Shown here in pieces: positions 1 to 7,666 of a stretch of 64,000 bases of DNA. The position numbers were made by a program, and so were the translations under genes. The stretch spans positions 1-64,000 of the forward strand of contig NZ_SBHN01000001.1 of the NCBI RefSeq assembly GCF_006980715.1, written 5' to 3'. This stretch comes from Telmatospirillum sp. J64-1. GTDB lineage: Bacteria; Pseudomonadota; Alphaproteobacteria; Rhodospirillales; Magnetospirillaceae. The notes under the pieces are model-generated. The model was not told the DNA's origin. It searched no databases and saw nothing but the letters and a program-made list of their open reading frames with translations. The stretch's first letter is position 1; each line of letters starts with the position of its first letter.

Positions 1-102
1 ACCGTCGCCGGCCTGTGGAGCCTCATCGGACGGCTCGTCGATCTGGTCTTGCCCGCCGAATGCGCCAACTACTTCAGATCGTGCGGCTATGAGCCCGATT
101 GA
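1..102 (+). mobile_element. IS630-family transposase, C-terminal end (partial)
   Basis: The open frame entering the window encodes 33 residues (start TVAGLWSLIGRLVDLV, then PAECANYF, end GYEPD) before the stop at 100-102. This resembles the C-terminal tail of IS630-family DDE transposases, which typically end with an IGRL..(P)xECANYF..GY sequence. The rest of the gene lies outside the window. The element probably ends a few bases later, near the TA dinucleotide at 116-117, because IS630 elements duplicate a TA target and the interrupted kinase frame resumes there. The family call rests on 33 residues from memory of the family. Confidence 0.72.
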
Positions 103-115
103 TCGAAATCCGCTC

Positions 116-1284
116 TAGGGGCGGTCATTGGCGTTGTTGCCGTCGGTTTCGTCTTCGCCGGCAAGAACCTCGCCATCGCCAATATCACCAATATCACGAT
201 CATTCTGATTGCGACGCTGGCAGCCTGGCAAGGTTTTCGCACAGCCCGCCTTGACGATAGCGGATCATGGCTGCGCGCGGCTGCCTTCGGCATTCTTTGG
301 CTGGGACTTTTCGCGACCATCGCCCAAAGAGCCGGACTTGGCTCCTTGCCGAACTGGGTGGCGCATAGCTATGCGCTTAGCTGCATCATACAGACGATCC
401 TGCTGACCGGAGCACTTGCCGTTCGTCTTCGGGCGGCGGAAGCGCTGAACCGGCGTATGCAGAGCGAAGCCCTGTCGGCGGCCCAGGCTGCCGAACAGCG
501 GGCGACAATGCTGGTTCAGGAAAGGACCCGCGAATTGGCATTGGCGAAACAAGTCGCCGAAGACGCCCTTCGTGCCGAACTGGCGTCTAAGGAACAGCAG
601 GTGCGCTTCATGGAAGTCATCAGTCACCAATATCGGACGCCGCTGGCCGCGATCCGCAGTCATGTCGACAATATCCGGTTGAGCCTGCCCAAGGGTGATC
701 TCGCGAATCATCATCGGATCGACCGCATAAGGCGGGGGATCGCACGGCTGGTGGAGGTCCTCGAGGTCAATCTTTCACGCAGCCGTCTTCAAGGTCCGTC
801 CTTCCAGCCAGAGCTTGTCAGCATATCGCCCGCCGCCGTGACGGCGTCTGCATTGGCGCGTGCGCGCGACCTGCTCAAGGACGGGATCAAGATGGAAATC
901 TCGGCGGAGGTCGAGAAAGCCAGGATCATGGCCGATACGGACATGCTGGAGATCGCCATCATCAATCTGCTTGAGAATGCGGTGAAGTTCTCGCGGTCCG
1001 GTGTGAAGGCGCCTGTGTATTTACGTTGTCGCCTCCGTGGAGCGGAGGCCGAAATTCATGTCGAGGACAAAGGGATAGGCATCCCTTCCGGTGAAATCGA
1101 AACAATCCAGCAGAACGCCGTACGCGGCTCCAATGCCCAATCGATCGAAGGAACTGGAACCGGCCTTTCTCTCGTCCGGCGGATCGTTCTCGCCCATGGC
1201 GGATCGATCAGGGTCGAAAGCAAGGAGGGTGAGGGCACCATCATCCGAATGTATTTCCCCCTGCATCCAGATCCCCAGGCATAG
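116..1284 (+). pseudogene. Sensor histidine kinase (7TMR-DISM-like), 5' part removed by IS insertion
   Basis: The frame is open from just after the transposase stop to 1284, giving about 389 residues with no start codon of its own. The first 105 or so residues hold several hydrophobic segments (GAVIGVVAVGFVFAG, ITIILIATLAAW, AAAFGILWLGLF, ALSCIIQTILLTGALAVRL), which look like the last helices of a 7TM sensor domain. A coiled-coil-like stretch follows, then a HisKA H-box (SHQYRTPLAAI, His codon at 625-627), an N-box (INLLENAVKF), G1 (VEDKGIGIP) and G2 (GTGTGLSLVRRI). The kinase core is intact but the sensor start is missing. An internal start at 346 would remove most helices, so a functional product is doubtful unless the IS supplies transcription and a start. 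Confidence 0.7.
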
Positions 1285-1328
1285 CCGGTCGCTAATGAAA
1301 GAAAGTTCGTCCGTGCGCGGAGCAGGGT

Positions 1329-1367
1329 GCGGAAGGGCCCAGTTGCAATCGGCCCCTTCCGCATTTT
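1329..1367 (+). terminator. Rho-independent terminator after the kinase
   Basis: A perfect 9-bp stem (GCGGAAGGG at 1329-1337 with CCCTTCCGC at 1354-1362) is followed by ATTTT. It lies 45 bases after the kinase stop and would end transcription from the left. Confidence 0.65.
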
Positions 1368-1454
1368 GAGGCGGTCGTGAAGGTGGAGTATTCATTCCTG
1401 CGGCGCAGCTTTTTCGCATCCGGGGCGCATGCAATCCGACTGCGCCTTTCGGAA

Positions 1455-2576
1455 TCATGCCGGTCTCTCGCCATGGAAAGCTGAAAGGACGATTTTCTGG
1501 ACCGCTTCGTTCGTGACCGGAGCCGGATTCAGGCCGTTGTCCGTCTCCACCGTGACGGACACGATTCGCTCGATGTCGTTGGCTTCAATGCCCACCTCTC
1601 GCAGGCATGTCGGCAGGCCGAGATCGGCAAGGAGGTCGAAGATCGCGGCCGCTGCGTTCCGAACGCCCATGGCGGATTCAATGGCCCTGATCTCTTCTCG
1701 GGCATAGGGGGCATTGTAGGCGGTCACATGTGGCAGGACCAGGGCGTGCGAGAGGCCGTGCGAAATGCCAAAGGAGCCGCCCAAAGTGTGCGCCAGGCCG
1801 TGCTGCAAAGCAAATCCCCCGGTCAGTACCGCGCCCGCCAGATAGGCTCCGTAGAGAAGCTCGCTACGTGCCGCAAGGTCTTCAGGCGTTGCGGCGACAT
1901 GGCGTATGCTGCGCATGATGGCCCCGGCGCCTTCGGCAGCGGCTAATTTATGGATCGGGCTTATGGACGAAACATAGATGCCATCGACGCAATGCGCCAA
2001 GGCGTTGAGGGCGCTCGCCATGCTTTCCTTCACGGGCAGACCGACGGTCAGGGCCGGATCATAGATCACCGTGCTCGCCAGCATCCGCAGGCTCTGATGC
2101 ATGCGTTTGACACCATCGATCGTGATTCCGCAGAAGCCGGTCATTTCCGAACCGGAATAGGTCGTGGGGATGGCGATGATCGGCAAGGCGAGTTCAAGGG
2201 ATATCCCCTTGCCAAGACCGATCGACGCGCCGCCGCCGACGCTGATGATGCAATCGGCACCGGCATCGCGGGCAAAGGCGCGGCCACGTCGCGCCAGCTC
2301 GATCGGAACCTGGGAAATCGCTTCGGGCAGCACTCCGGCGCAGAGGGGCCCGAGAGCATGGGCGATACGTTCCGCCATCGCGCGGCGACCGGGGGTGCAT
2401 ACGACCAGCGCATGTCTGGCATTGAGGCGCTCGACTTCGCCGGCGATAGCGTCCGCGGTGCCGGTACCGAAGACGACACGGCTGGGCGTCGCATTGTAGA
2501 CATCGCCGGGAAGGGCGAAGGAGCGTCCGGTATGGCTCTGGTTCTCAACCTGTTCGTGCCGCATTGTCATCACCAA
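1455..2576 (-). CDS. Maleylacetate reductase (iron-containing alcohol dehydrogenase family)
   Basis: A 373-residue protein of the Fe-ADH superfamily. Family members of this branch reduce maleylacetate to 3-oxoadipate with NAD(P)H, the last step of hydroxyquinol and chlorocatechol pathways. Visible motifs are the nucleotide-binding GGGASIGLGK (about residue 117), the substrate-loop PTTYSGSEMT and the metal-ligand region with histidines in HGLAHTLGGSFGISHGLSHA. Length is normal for the family (about 350-380). The start overlaps the end of the upstream dehydratase by 7 bases, so the two are translationally coupled. No ring-cleavage dioxygenase is seen nearby, so the true substrate could be another 2-oxo or unsaturated acid. 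The family call is firm; the substrate is not. Confidence 0.82.
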   Translation of the reverse strand: MVMTMRHEQVENQSHTGRSFALPGDVYNATPSRVVFGTGTADAIAGEVERLNARHALVVCTPGRRAMAERIAHALGPLCAGVLPEAISQVPIELARRGRAFARDAGADCIISVGGGASIGLGKGISLELALPIIAIPTTYSGSEMTGFCGITIDGVKRMHQSLRMLASTVIYDPALTVGLPVKESMASALNALAHCVDGIYVSSISPIHKLAAAEGAGAIMRSIRHVAATPEDLAARSELLYGAYLAGAVLTGGFALQHGLAHTLGGSFGISHGLSHALVLPHVTAYNAPYAREEIRAIESAMGVRNAAAAIFDLLADLGLPTCLREVGIEANDIERIVSVTVETDNGLNPAPVTNEAVQKIVLSAFHGERPA

Positions 2577-3760
2577 TCCACAATGGTTCCGTCAGCAAGG
2601 ACAGCGCCTTGGCTATGAAAGACTTCGGGTTTGAAGGGGTGCTTGGCCGCCTCGGTCTCGTTGATCTCGACGCCCAGGCCAATCACATCGGGGACTTCCC
2701 AGATGGAGCCTGTCCTTTTCATCGGGACCGAAACGACATCGTCGTACCAGGGAACCGCGCCGGACATCTCTTCCTGAATGACGAAATTCGGCGTCGAAAC
2801 GGCAAAATGCAGGGCGGCGGCGCCGGCGATGGGGCCGTTCGGATTGTGCGGGGCGACCCCCATGAAGGCATGTTCCGCCGCCGCAGCGATCCTTTTGCCT
2901 TCCAACAATCCGCCGGTGTGGTTGAGGTCGGGCTGAATGATGTTCACGGCCTTGCTCTGGAAGACCGGTTCGAATTCCTTGTAACCGATCAGTCGTTCTC
3001 CTGTCGCGATGGGGCAGGAGGCGCGTTCGGTGATCAGCCGCAAGGCTTCGGTGTCGCCAGGCTGCACGGGTTCTTCGCAGAAGAAGGGGTGATAGGGGGC
3101 GAGGGCCTCGATATATTGGAGCGCCGCCGAAATGGAGGCCGGGCGGCCGTGGAAGTCGATCATGATCTCGACCTTCTCTCCAACCGCATCGCGGAGTACT
3201 TCCATCAGCCGCGCCACATGACGCTGTGAAGGGATGTCTATTGCGAAATGCGAATAGGGAATGAAGACGACCTTCAGCGCGTCGTAACCTTGTTCGACCA
3301 CAGCCAGCGCCTTGTCGCGCAATGATCCGCTATCGAAGGTTTCATAGACGGAGCGCATGTCGCCCAGGCCCAGATGGGTATAAAGCCGGACTTCGTTGCG
3401 CACTTTTCCGCCGAGGAGACGCCAGACGGGCAAGCCGACGCTTTTTCCAAAGATGTCCCACAGAGCATGCTCGATGCCGCTGATGGCAGTCGCGCCGATA
3501 ATGCCCAGGCGGTAATAGCTGTGCTTGTGGAGAGTGCGGACGATCTGTTCGATGTCGCGCGGGTCCTTTCCCAGCACCAGCGGTTCGAGGTCCTCGACCG
3601 CCCCGGTGACGGCCCGGGTCTTCCAATTCAGACTGGCTTCGCCCCAGCCATAGAGACCATCCTGGTCGGTCTCGACCTTAACGAAGATCCAATTTCGCAT
3701 TTCGGCATTCACGACCAGCGTCTTGATGCCGGTGATACGGATCGCGCTCTCGAGTGACAT
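2570..3760 (-). CDS. Mandelate racemase/muconate lactonizing enzyme family dehydratase (galactonate dehydratase-like)
   Basis: A 396-residue enolase-superfamily enzyme. These remove the alpha proton of a carboxylate using Mg2+ bound by three acids; the closest pattern I recognise is that of DgoD-type sugar-acid dehydratases. Metal ligands are in DFHGR (Asp, plus the adjacent general-acid His), CEEP and GER, and the C-terminal catalytic His is in APHNP. It is preceded by the 2-hydroxyacid dehydrogenase and followed by maleylacetate reductase, all in one minus-strand operon opposite a TTT transporter. This suggests catabolism of an imported hydroxy or sugar acid. The exact substrate cannot be read from sequence. 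Confidence 0.83.
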   Translation of the reverse strand: MSLESAIRITGIKTLVVNAEMRNWIFVKVETDQDGLYGWGEASLNWKTRAVTGAVEDLEPLVLGKDPRDIEQIVRTLHKHSYYRLGIIGATAISGIEHALWDIFGKSVGLPVWRLLGGKVRNEVRLYTHLGLGDMRSVYETFDSGSLRDKALAVVEQGYDALKVVFIPYSHFAIDIPSQRHVARLMEVLRDAVGEKVEIMIDFHGRPASISAALQYIEALAPYHPFFCEEPVQPGDTEALRLITERASCPIATGERLIGYKEFEPVFQSKAVNIIQPDLNHTGGLLEGKRIAAAAEHAFMGVAPHNPNGPIAGAAALHFAVSTPNFVIQEEMSGAVPWYDDVVSVPMKRTGSIWEVPDVIGLGVEINETEAAKHPFKPEVFHSQGAVLADGTIVDW

Positions 3761-3796
3761 CCTACGTGCCTCCTGTCGCGTTGAAGGAAGGAAAGG

Positions 3797-4774
3797 TCAC
3801 CGTCCTTGGCGGACGACGTTTTCCAGAGAGGTCCCGGCAATCAGCGCATTCACATTGCGTGCGATAACCGCATAGCGGCGTTCCATCAGCTCTCTGGTCC
3901 AAGCCGAGGAGTGAGGGGTGCAGATGGCGTTCGGGAGTTGATGGAACGGGTAGTCCGAAGGGCGGACCTCATCCGTCGCGCCGGAGGGATAGCGGTACCA
4001 GACATCGAGGCTGGCTCCTCTGATCTGTTCCGTGCGCAGGGCGTGGTACAGCGCTTCTTCCACGATGATTTCGGCGCGGGAGATATTGATGATGACGCCC
4101 GTGGGCTTCATCTGGCGGAATTCCTGTTCACCGATCAGATCCCGAGTGCTTTCCGAAAGCGGACAGGCGATCACGACATAGTCGGCCGTCTCCAGAAGCT
4201 GTGACAAGTCGGCAGCCTGTTCGACGCCATCAGCCGGGCCGATTGGATTGGCATCGGTGGCGAGGAGATGCACGCCGAATCCCCGCGCAAGCTCGCCGAT
4301 CGCCCGTCCTATGCGCCCGAAGCCAATGATCCCGACGGTCTTGCCGCGGAGTTCCCCATGGGGAACGCGATGCCGATAAACCTCGGACCAGTTGTCGGGC
4401 GAGAAGCTGCGCCGAAGCTCGTCGAACCGGATCTCCCAGTGGAGGATCGAGGCAAGCACGAATTCGGCAATCGGCCCCTGGTGTTCGAAGACGTTGCACA
4501 CGGTGGTCGTGGGGGATAACGCCTCGAAGGTGATGCCGTCCAGACCCGCACCGGGAACATGAAGCAGGCGGCATGCCGGAGCTTCTCCCGTGTTCCGCCG
4601 AAAGTGTAGGGAGATGACGATGTCTTCCGGGCTGATCTGGGAGTCGAATTCCCCAGAATGTGCTGCTTCGCGAGGCAATGCTATGATTTCGGCCTGTTGC
4701 CTCACACGGTCACAGAGTCCTGCTTCGAGTTTCTCTCTGTGATTTGCCGCTTCTCCGACCATGAATATCTTCAT
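3797..4774 (-). CDS. D-isomer-specific 2-hydroxyacid dehydrogenase
   Basis: A 325-residue NAD(P)-dependent dehydrogenase of the D-2-hydroxyacid family. A Rossmann GxGxxG motif (GIIGFGRIGRAIG) lies near residue 150, the substrate-binding Arg is in NISRAEI and the catalytic His is in CTPHSS. The segment normally carrying the Glu of the His-Glu pair (DVWYRYPSG) differs from the common DVFxxEP form, so catalysis may resemble the formate or phosphonate dehydrogenase branch. It is the first gene of the minus-strand operon with the dehydratase and maleylacetate reductase, and a palindrome lies about 50 bases upstream of the start. The family is certain, the substrate unknown. Confidence 0.85.
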   Translation of the reverse strand: MKIFMVGEAANHREKLEAGLCDRVRQQAEIIALPREAAHSGEFDSQISPEDIVISLHFRRNTGEAPACRLLHVPGAGLDGITFEALSPTTTVCNVFEHQGPIAEFVLASILHWEIRFDELRRSFSPDNWSEVYRHRVPHGELRGKTVGIIGFGRIGRAIGELARGFGVHLLATDANPIGPADGVEQAADLSQLLETADYVVIACPLSESTRDLIGEQEFRQMKPTGVIINISRAEIIVEEALYHALRTEQIRGASLDVWYRYPSGATDEVRPSDYPFHQLPNAICTPHSSAWTRELMERRYAVIARNVNALIAGTSLENVVRQGR

Positions 4775-4822
4775 CGCGATGCCGCCTTCCGTAAGCAGAG
4801 GCAGGAACTTTAGACATGCGCG

Positions 4823-4841
4823 ATAATTAAGGTCTAATTAT
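4823..4841. promoter_or_regulatory. Candidate LysR operator (ATAATTA-AGGTC-TAATTAT)
   Basis: A perfect 7-bp inverted repeat with a 5-bp spacer lies just upstream of the 2-hydroxyacid dehydrogenase start. Read on the minus strand it begins ATAATTAGAC, and the same ten bases recur at 5918-5927 in the lysR-tctC intergenic region. This fits the T-N11-A type of site used by LysR proteins. Assignment to the neighbouring LysR is inference. Confidence 0.5.
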
Positions 4842-4902
4842 TCTTTGGGATTTAGTGAGAAGCATCTCTTATTAAAAAGTCTTCCGTGGGATGGAAGGGC
4901 GC

Positions 4903-5793
4903 TCATTCCACCTTGGCGGCGACCTCCAGCGTAATATCGAGGAATTGCCGCACCAGGGGAGACATGCGCGTTCCCGCATGGGCGGCGCCCAAGGTCAGGT
5001 AAGGCGCCGGCCCCGAGAGCTTGCGGAATACCGCCAGCGGGCGGTTGTAGTGCTGAACCTTCGAGGCGACGAAGCCTACCCCCATATTGCAGGCCGCCAT
5101 GGCGACAATGGACTGTGCCGGTGAGGCTTCGAGAATCTGCCGGGGACTGAAGCCCTGCTGATGGCAGAGAGAGATGATGTGGTCATAGAGATGGGGGCCG
5201 ACATCGCGGGGAAAGAGGATGAATGTCTGCTGGGTAAGGTCTTTCAGCGACAGGCGGGGCTTGCGGGACAAGGGATTTTCCCGCGACAGGACCAGATCGA
5301 ACGGCAATTCGGCAAGCAGTTCGCATTCCATTGAGCTGTCGGTAAGCGGGGGATGGCAAATTCCGATATGGATCTCGTTGTTCTTCAGCGCCTCTTCCTG
5401 CTCCGCCGTCGTCATATGATGAATGTGCAGGTGGACTTGCGGCAGGACTGCGCTGAATCTTGTGATGACGTCCGGAAGGAGGATGAACAAGGCGGAAGCC
5501 GTCACCCCTACACTGAGATGCCCGACCACGCCCCGGTCGATTTCCCGGGTCAGGTCGACGGCAACCGTCATGGATTTTAAGATCTTGCGGGCTTCGTCAA
5601 GAAAGACGCTTCCGGCGCGGGTCAAGGATACCTGCCGCTTCGAGCGCAAGACGAGTTGCACCTGAAGCTGCTCTTCCAGGCGGCGGAGCTGTTGGCTTAG
5701 TCCCGGTTGGCTGATGTGGCATCGCTGGGCGGCGCGATGGAAATGCAGTTCCTCGGCCAAGGCGATGAAACATTCCAGCGCTCTTCTATCCAT
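4903..5793 (-). CDS. LysR-family transcriptional regulator
   Basis: A 296-residue LysR protein. The N-terminal winged helix-turn-helix (residues 1-60: MDRRALECFIALAEELHFHRAA, then SQPGLSQQLRRLEEQL) is followed by a two-lobed inducer-binding domain (about 90-290). It lies between the dehydratase operon, which it precedes on the same strand, and the divergent tctCBA genes. This is the classical position for a LysR activator of both units. The shared ATAATTAGAC motif in both flanking regions supports that role. The inducer is probably the imported acid or a breakdown product (inference). Confidence 0.9.
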   Translation of the reverse strand: MDRRALECFIALAEELHFHRAAQRCHISQPGLSQQLRRLEEQLQVQLVLRSKRQVSLTRAGSVFLDEARKILKSMTVAVDLTREIDRGVVGHLSVGVTASALFILLPDVITRFSAVLPQVHLHIHHMTTAEQEEALKNNEIHIGICHPPLTDSSMECELLAELPFDLVLSRENPLSRKPRLSLKDLTQQTFILFPRDVGPHLYDHIISLCHQQGFSPRQILEASPAQSIVAMAACNMGVGFVASKVQHYNRPLAVFRKLSGPAPYLTLGAAHAGTRMSPLVRQFLDITLEVAAKVE

Positions 5794-5917
5794 CTTGGGC
5801 CAACCTCAATTGGGGAAGCCTGTTCCCGGGCTTGGACGGGGATGCGGCGAAGATAGGCATGGTTTCATGCCAGTGCCTGTTCTTTGATAAGCATTACCTT
5901 TCAGCGCATCAATAAAA

Positions 5918-5937
5918 ATAATTAGACACAATTTTAT
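5918..5937. promoter_or_regulatory. Second copy of the LysR-type motif (ATAATTAGAC...ATTTTAT)
   Basis: The sequence ATAATTAGACACAATTTTAT shares its first ten bases with the minus-strand reading of the palindrome at 4823-4841 and keeps an imperfect inverted arm. It lies in the lysR-tctC gap, so it is well placed for lysR autoregulation or tct activation. Confidence 0.45.
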
Positions 5938-6021
5938 GCTCTGTCCATAGTTGAGAAATGCGCGAAGCTCCGGTGGCATCCGGATCGCCATGAAGGATGA
6001 AAGTACAGGCAGCCTCTCTAG

Positions 6022-6043
6022 TGAAATTCACTTGGGAATTTCA
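6022..6043. promoter_or_regulatory. Inverted repeat TGAAATTC-N6-GAATTTCA upstream of tctC
   Basis: Perfect 8-bp arms (6022-6029 and 6036-6043) with a 6-bp spacer lie 123 bases before the tctC start. It could be an operator or a hairpin in the 5' leader. No copy was noticed elsewhere in the window. Confidence 0.4.
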
Positions 6044-6166
6044 TCCGCCAAATCATCCTCGAGAAACCACCAGACTATAAGGTGGCGACAGCATTTTCAT
6101 TCCCCAGAAGAAGCCAAAAGGCTCTGCGATGGGAAAAGGGATGGTAACGTCATAAGGGAGAATAAA

Positions 6167-7159
6167 ATGAAGTTGCGGTCACTCTATTCGGCTGGGGCGG
6201 CATTCGTCTTGAGTCTGGCCATCGGAATGTCGTCGGGTGTGGCACAGGAAAAACCAAAAGACTTTCCTGTACGCCCGATCAACCTGGTTGTGATGTATCC
6301 GGCGGGCGGGGCGGTGGATGTGACAGCCCGGACCTTTGCCGATATCGCCAAACCTCAGTTAGGGCATGATTTTCGGGTGGAAAACCGCGTCGGTGGTGCC
6401 GGCATGGTCGGACATACCTATCTGGCCAAGGGAGCCGCAGCCGACGGCTACACGATCGGCGTCATCGCCAACCCTTTCCTCTTCACCGACATCCTGCTGC
6501 GTGACGCCAGCTTTACCGTCGACGAATTCGAGCCGATCGCATCGATCAGTTTCGACCCGGTTATCTGGGTCGTGAACGCCAAATCGGACATCGGAAGCAT
6601 GGATTTCGACGGCATCATCGAATATGCCGGACAAAACACGCTTCAGGTCGGGATGAACCCGAATAGCGTCTTCCTGTTCGTCAGCGAATTCATCGAGCGT
6701 TCCCGCAATGTGAAATTCAACTTCATTCCTTTCGACGGCGGACGTGCCGGCGTGACGGCCCTTTTGGCCGGGGATATCGATGCGACGGCGGCCTTTTATT
6801 CCGAAATCGAACAATATGTCCGCAATGGTGACTTGAAGCCGGTAGCCGTCACTGGGGAAAATCGTCACCCCATGCTTCCGGATACTCCCACCCTGAACGA
6901 AGTTGGGGTGCCGGCAGGTGGGCAGGCCTGGGGGGCCACACGTTTTTTTGCCCTTCCCAAGGGAGTCCCGGAGGACCGCAAGCGCTATCTCGAACAGGCG
7001 TTGCTCCAGGTTCTTGAATCCGATGCTGCCAAGGACGCCTTCACCAAGGCAGGTCTGACCTTGACGCCGGCAGATGCCCAGACGTCGCAAGAGAATTACA
7101 GGCAGACTTTCGAGGTACTCAAAGAATTCCTGGATACGGCCGGACGCACGAAAAACTGA
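6167..7159 (+). CDS. TTT transporter periplasmic solute-binding protein (TctC family)
   Basis: A 330-residue TctC/Bug-family receptor that captures an organic acid in the periplasm for the TctAB permease. It has a Sec signal peptide (MKLRSLYSAGAAFVLSLAIG, cleavage probably near GVAQE), then the typical opening PVRPINLVVMYPAGGAVDVTARTFA and a two-lobe fold. I chose the ATG at 6167 because it has AAGGGAG at 6154-6160 and begins directly with the signal peptide; the open frame extends upstream to 5951 but lacks signal features. It is followed by tctB and tctA. The neighbouring dehydratase and dehydrogenases suggest a hydroxy or sugar acid ligand. Confidence 0.9.
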   Translation: MKLRSLYSAGAAFVLSLAIGMSSGVAQEKPKDFPVRPINLVVMYPAGGAVDVTARTFADIAKPQLGHDFRVENRVGGAGMVGHTYLAKGAAADGYTIGVIANPFLFTDILLRDASFTVDEFEPIASISFDPVIWVVNAKSDIGSMDFDGIIEYAGQNTLQVGMNPNSVFLFVSEFIERSRNVKFNFIPFDGGRAGVTALLAGDIDATAAFYSEIEQYVRNGDLKPVAVTGENRHPMLPDTPTLNEVGVPAGGQAWGATRFFALPKGVPEDRKRYLEQALLQVLESDAAKDAFTKAGLTLTPADAQTSQENYRQTFEVLKEFLDTAGRTKN

Positions 7160-7189
7160 CACAACGGCAATCTTTCAAGGGAGAGGGCC

Positions 7190-7657
7190 ATGCGTTTCGT
7201 GCTTTCGGCTGTTCTCGTGGCCGTTCTGGCAGTGGTTGCCGCGCAAACGTTCCGGATTACGGGAAGCGCAGCCATTTATCCTTTTACAGTCAGTATCGCT
7301 GCGCTTCTTTGCTCTGTGATCATGCTGCTCTCGCAGTTAAGGCAGGCGACGGCAAGAGGGCAAGTCTCCTGGGGAGGCCAGCGCTCGGCCATCGGGACTG
7401 CCCGTCTGGCCGGATTTGCTGCCGTGTGGATAGGATATGTCCTCCTGCTTTCGCAGTGGGGCTTCATTCTGGCAACTTGGCTCGCCTTGTTCCTGTCACT
7501 CGTCTTGCTCCGCGGACGACCAACCTTCACGTCTGCTTTCGGTACGATGGCCTTCGTTCTTCTGTTCGCCGTACTCATCAAGGTCGTCCTGTATGTTCCT
7601 GTGCCGCAGGGGTGGCTCGACGAACGGTTGGACATGCTCCTTTACGGCATCTTCTAG
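7190..7657 (+). CDS. TTT transporter small membrane subunit (TctB family)
   Basis: A 155-residue membrane protein with four predicted helices (about residues 1-20, 30-48, 72-108 as two close segments, and 118-138). This is the size and topology of TctB, the small permease subunit. It lies 30 bases after tctC and 9 bases before tctA, with a good GGGAGAG site before its ATG. TctB sequences diverge widely, so the call rests on topology and on position between tctC and tctA. Confidence 0.85.
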   Translation: MRFVLSAVLVAVLAVVAAQTFRITGSAAIYPFTVSIAALLCSVIMLLSQLRQATARGQVSWGGQRSAIGTARLAGFAAVWIGYVLLLSQWGFILATWLALFLSLVLLRGRPTFTSAFGTMAFVLLFAVLIKVVLYVPVPQGWLDERLDMLLYGIF

Positions 7658-7666
7658 GAGGCGTTC

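Larger units (their letters stand above)
5794..6166. other. 373-bp divergent intergenic region (lysR / tctC)
   Basis: This gene-free stretch holds an AT-rich segment at about 5905-5940 containing the second ATAATTAGAC motif, an inverted repeat at 6022-6043 and the tctC ribosome-binding site. The open frame running through it from 5951 has no convincing start or ribosome-binding site, and I treat it as noncoding upstream of 6167. Confidence 0.6.

Noticed and set aside
5951-6166. N-terminal extension of tctC from the ATG at 5951
   Set aside because: It would place about 72 unrelated polar residues before a proper signal peptide and lacks a ribosome-binding site.
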